A stretch of 64,000 bases of DNA, taken from contig CAJNDS010000508.1 of NCBI GenBank assembly GCA_905221605.1, forward strand, positions 58,567-122,566, written 5' to 3'. Below are positions 60,897 through 64,000 of this stretch, piece by piece. The notes under the pieces are model-generated. The model searched no databases. It worked only from the letters and a program-made list of their open reading frames with translations, and was not told the origin of the DNA. Position 1 is the first letter of the stretch. Every line of letters starts with the position of its first letter. The position numbers and the translations under genes are program-made. The DNA comes from Symbiodinium natans. Lineage: Eukaryota; Sar; Dinophyceae; Suessiales; Symbiodiniaceae.

Positions 60897-61010
60897 GTTT
60901 AGGGTTTAGGGTTTAGGGTTTAGGGTTTAGGGTGTAGGGTGTAGGGTGTAGGGTGTAGGGTGTAGGGTGTAGGGTGTAGGGTTTAGGGTTTAGGGTTTAG
61001 GGTTTAGGGA
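60897..61010 (+). repeat. TTTAGGG block with TGTAGGG run
   Basis: Five TTTAGGG, seven TGTAGGG and five TTTAGGG units: the variant sits inside a normal array. Confidence 0.95.
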
Positions 61011-61273
61011 GCTTCCTCAGTCCGTGCTCAAAAAAGGCTTTAGGGTTTAGGGTTTAGGGTTTGGGGATGTTTAGGGGATAATAGGGTCTAGGGAATAGGG
61101 TTTAGGGTTAGATCCGTACCCGCCGCTACCCAGCATTGTTCACCTCGGTAGGCCCTTGGGGCGTTTGATATTCCTTATTGTGTTTAAGAGGATCATATTC
61201 AGGAATACTTGGGTTTAGGGTTAGGGTTTAGGGTTTTGGGTTTAGGGTTTAGGGTTTAGGGTTTTTATTTCAG

Positions 61274-61340
61274 AGGGTCTTAAGGGCCATCCTGTTCACC
61301 ATTACCCACAACGCTAACAGCCTGAGACTGAGCTTTATAG
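61274..61340 (+). CDS. Exon, possibly of a cation-channel-like membrane protein
   Basis: Acceptor TTTTTATTTCAG, donor ATAG|GTTTAGGG. Reads RVLRAILFTITHNANSLRL. The pattern R-[VA]-L-R-x-[IL]-x-x-[ST]-I-x-x-x-x-x-S-L resembles the S4-S5 linker of large voltage-gated Na/Ca-type channels, but one exon is too little to name it. Confidence 0.45.
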
Positions 61341-61424
61341 GTTTAGGGTTTAGGGTTTAGGTTTTGGGATTTAGGGTTTAGGATTTAGGGTTTAGGGTGA
61401 ATAAATTCAGAGACTTGTGCAAAA

Positions 61425-61660
61425 AGATGGGGCTCCCGAGACTAGGAAGGTGATCCTGGCAGAATATCAAGAGATTGTAACACCTTGGGCGCAAGACCCC
61501 ACAAATAAGCAGCCCGGCAATGAACATAAAAAGCATGCCCTGATATCAAAAGCCTGTGGTTTCGGCTGGGGCTCCCGAGACCAGAAAAGGGAACCTGGCA
61601 GAAGACACATGTAAAGCCTTGCAAGAAGCACCCCGATAGTAAACATAAAAACCATGCCCG
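61425..61660 (+). repeat. 142-bp tandem duplication
   Basis: GGGGCTCCCGAGAC occurs at 61430 and 61572, followed in both by CCTGGCAGAA and later AACATAAAAA-CATGCCC, about 75 percent alike. Confidence 0.7.
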
Positions 61661-61709
61661 TCCCGCTCCGCTACTGTTCCGCAAACATGTGGATGCAGTG
61701 AGTGCTGAG

Positions 61710-61788
61710 CAGGGTTTAGGGTTTAGGGTTTAGGGTTTAGGGTTTAGGGTTTAGGGTTTAGGGTTTAGGGTTTAGGGTTTAGGGTTTC
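61710..61788 (+). repeat. Interstitial telomeric array, TTTAGGG
   Basis: Eleven perfect units. Confidence 0.95.
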
Positions 61789-61812
61789 AATACCTCCGCA
61801 CTGTCAGGACAG

Positions 61813-61879
61813 TTCCTTGTGCCATTCGACGACGTCTCGCCAATGGCTTGGCAGTTCCACTCTGCATGTGCTGCAAATC
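61813..61879 (+). CDS. Exon-like island, unknown protein
   Basis: Acceptor GTCAGGACAG; reads FLVPFDDVSPMAWQFHSACA; donor AATC|GTCCTA. Natural composition. Confidence 0.5.
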
Positions 61880-62349
61880 GTCCTAGGCCTAAACCTTATG
61901 AAACCCTAAAGCCGATCAACCTAGCGAAGCTCCGCGGGGCAACCCTGATGCTAGGCGGGTGGCAAAAGAAAGCCTTAACATCTCTTTAATCTCTTGTCTT
62001 CACTGCTCACGCGAGCTTTTGCTTGGGGGGGGGGGGGGGGGGGAAGGTTGGCGGTGGCCGAAAAATCATGTTGCCAAGTGCCCAAGTGCCCAAAAACAGC
62101 GCCTCTCACGTTCCCGCACAAGCTTCGGTGTCCTTGCTCTCAGCATCTTAACAAGCTGCAGTCAGCGTCAGCATCTTGAGTGCCCTGTTCTTGCGCAATT
62201 AAATAAAGGATCTTGCAGGAGACCGTTGGAGGCATCAGCAGGGGCTTAGGAGGCTTCAGGAGGCATGCATTATGGGGAGTCTGAAGGTTAGAGGCTGACA
62301 CCATATTGCAGGTGACCCATCCGTTTTGTCAGCTTTTTTTGTGGTGCAG

Positions 62350-62483
62350 AAGTTTCAATGGTGTGTTTGTTGTCTGGGGACGTCTGGCCATGTATATATA
62401 TGCAAAAACCTACAAGGGTGGCAGGTTCTTTGAAGAGACCAAAGACACCGACCTCAACGATGTATGCGCACCCAAATGGTCAG
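62350..62483 (+). CDS. Exon-like island, unknown protein
   Basis: Acceptor GTGGTGCAG; reads FNGVFVVWGRLAMYIYAKTY and GGRFFEETKDTDLNDV; ends GGTCAG|GATCCT (GA donor). The hydrophobic start could be a membrane helix. Confidence 0.5.
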
Positions 62484-62641
62484 GATCCTTTTGAATACCT
62501 AAGAAGGGCTCATAAGAGCCGCTCCCCAGCCGCATACTGGTCTGTAGTCCTAGAAACCCTAAACCCTAAACCCTAAACCTAGAGCACCATCCTTTCTTTT
62601 CAAGCTCTCATGTTCGCAAGAACTGAATCCTTCTTCTCAAT

Positions 62642-62840
62642 TTGAGGCAAGGCTTGACTTGTGCCGCCCGGATATTGTTGCTGGGGCAAAAGTGCTCCAC
62701 AAGTGCATGTGGACAAGACTTGCCACATGCTTCTGCTCTAAGGCCGGAAGACGGGTCAACTTCCTTTTGCTCGGAGACATGTGCTGAACGCGCCCATGAG
62801 GCTCAAAGACGGCGGGATGCTTGTCCTGTTGTGCGGTTTA
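62642..62840 (+). CDS. Possible exon, unknown protein
   Basis: Plus frame with SALRPEDGSTSFCSETCAE and RAHEAQRRRDACPV. Edges unclear; it stops at GCG|GTTTAGGT. Confidence 0.35.
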
Positions 62841-63067
62841 GGTGTTGCTTGGACCACCAAAGTATGCGCAAAAAAAGTCCATTCTGTTACATGCTTTGGG
62901 GGTTTAGATTTTGGCTAAGTTTTGCTAGGGTTTTGGCTTGCAGGTAGGGCTGGGATGTTTTTGTAAGCTGAAGGGTTCGCCGTGCACTTCACCATGCTGC
63001 GCATGGCGGTGTAGCACGTCGCCCACGTTTAGGGTTTAGGGTTAGGGTTTAGGGTTTTTCTGCTGAG

Positions 63068-63117
63068 GAAGATGCCAAGCAGAAGAAGCTCGCAGAAATG
63101 CAGCAGCAAACATGACC
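63068..63117 (+). CDS. Small exon, charged helix
   Basis: Acceptor TTTCTGCTGAG; reads EDAKQKKLAEMQQQT to TGA. Lys/Gln/Glu-rich helix, possibly coiled coil. Confidence 0.4.
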
Positions 63118-63119
63118 CC

Positions 63120-63660
63120 TCTGAATTCGGAGAAAAGATGCGAGCTTCGCCTAGAGGAGCGTGCATGATGCAAATGCTTTGTTGAAAATAGCTACTTCCT
63201 CTCGTGTTTTGTGGTGGGCGGTTCCTACATGATCCTTGTCTGGATGATGCCTTGCAACGCCTTGTTCTAGTTAACGAGTCGGGCCTTCGACAACGATAGC
63301 CTCATCCAATCTGCCTGGGCATGTCCCAAATAGGGGTGACCCCAAAATAGTTTAATCCTCCTAAGCCCTACCCCCCGCCCCCCCCCCACCACCAAAGACA
63401 AATGTATAATAATAAAATAAAGTAAGAAGAAGAATAAGAAGAAGAATCAGAACAGAAGAAAAACAAAACACGGGTACCCTAAACCCCAAACTCTAAACCC
63501 AAAACAAGAACAAACAAACAAAAAAGGGGGCGGTACCGGAAATGCCCTACAAAATGGGCCGGAACCACGGAATCGTCGTTGCTAACCGGTCCAGAGGGGT
63601 GGTTGGAATACCCCTAAACCCTAAACCCGAAACCCCGAAACCCCGAAACCCCGAAACCTC
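63120..63660. other. Interval without supported gene
   Basis: Contains an A/G-rich patch (AAGAAGAAGAATAAG, 63415-63450) and degenerate CCCCGAAA units at 63618-63655. Confidence 0.4.
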
Positions 63661-63673
63661 ACACACGTTTCAG

Positions 63674-63700
63674 GCCTCGGCCTGCCTGTTGAAGTTTGAG
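63674..63700 (+). CDS. 27-bp microexon candidate
   Basis: Acceptor CACGTTTCAG, nine codons ASACLLKFE, then TAGGGTTTAGGG. Flanked by degenerate CCCTAAA and TTCAGGG/TTTAGGG. Too short to be sure. Confidence 0.25.
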
Positions 63701-63702
63701 TA

Positions 63703-63822
63703 GGGTTTAGGGTTCAGGGTTCAGGGTTCAGGGTTCAGGGTTCAGGGTTCAGGGTTCAGGGTTTAGGGTTTAGGGTTTAGGGTTTAGGGTTTAGGGTTTA
63801 GGGTTTAGGGTTTAGGGTGTTT
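63703..63822 (+). repeat. Telomeric block with TTCAGGG run
   Basis: Eight TTCAGGG units inside TTTAGGG units, as at 46394-46528. The window ends in T and G homopolymers (63960-64000). Confidence 0.95.
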
Positions 63823-64000
63823 GAGTAGGGTAGAGTAGGATAGGGTAGGGAAGGTAGGCTAGGGTAAGGTAGGCTTTTTTTGGGGCTTTGTAGAAACAAG
63901 GTATAGGGTTTGGGTCCCAATAGCGTTTTGACCGAAACGTTTTGTAGTTTGGAACTGTTTTTTTTTTCAATTTTTTTTGGGGGGGAGGCGGCGGGGGGGG

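Overview
The window looks like nuclear DNA of a eukaryotic microalga, most probably a dinoflagellate. The evidence is dozens of blocks of the TTTAGGG telomere heptamer inside the sequence, very short exon-like islands with G/C-rich third codon positions, splice donors that are GT but also GC or GA, and many short inverted-repeat elements that sit exactly at exon edges like dinoflagellate introners. No bacterial-type gene, operon, rRNA, tRNA or CRISPR array was recognised. Every exon call was made by eye from frame, codon-position bias and splice signals; none has been checked against a database or transcripts.

Layout. 1-5.3 kb: a few exon islands among CCCTAAA blocks, including a cold-shock-domain-like exon at 4.49 kb, then an unusual TTTTAGGG octamer array. 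5.3-10.15 kb: purine-rich 1.9-kb higher-order tandem repeat. 10.15-13.1 kb: an 88/87-bp satellite in two opposed arrays. 13.15-13.5 kb: GAT/GAA-rich microsatellite. 13.5-15.7 kb: nested AT-rich palindromes whose asymmetric core occurs in both orientations. 15.7-64 kb: gene-bearing DNA in which islands of about 27-250 bp coding sequence are separated by introns holding telomeric blocks and terminal-inverted-repeat elements. A second satellite-like stretch lies at 34.0-35.9 kb.

Genes. The clearest is a plus-strand voltage-gated cation channel of the CNG/HCN/KCNH type at about 38.1-44.6 kb, possibly continuing to 46.4 kb. Its S1, S2, S3, S4, pore, S6 and C-linker are on separate tiny exons. Others are a cold-shock domain exon at 18.0 kb, SAM-domain-like exons at 55.6-56.1 kb, and many exons of unknown function. 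Almost all read on the plus strand.

Most interesting pattern. On the plus strand many exons lie between a CCCTAAA block on their 5' side and a TTTAGGG block on their 3' side. The 3' block often supplies the donor itself (GTTTAGGG). Introns built this way begin with UUUAGGG and end near CCCUAAA, so their ends could pair into a hairpin, as the ends of the terminal-inverted-repeat elements also could. Telomeric DNA therefore appears to act as intron material, an unusual architecture that transcripts could test.
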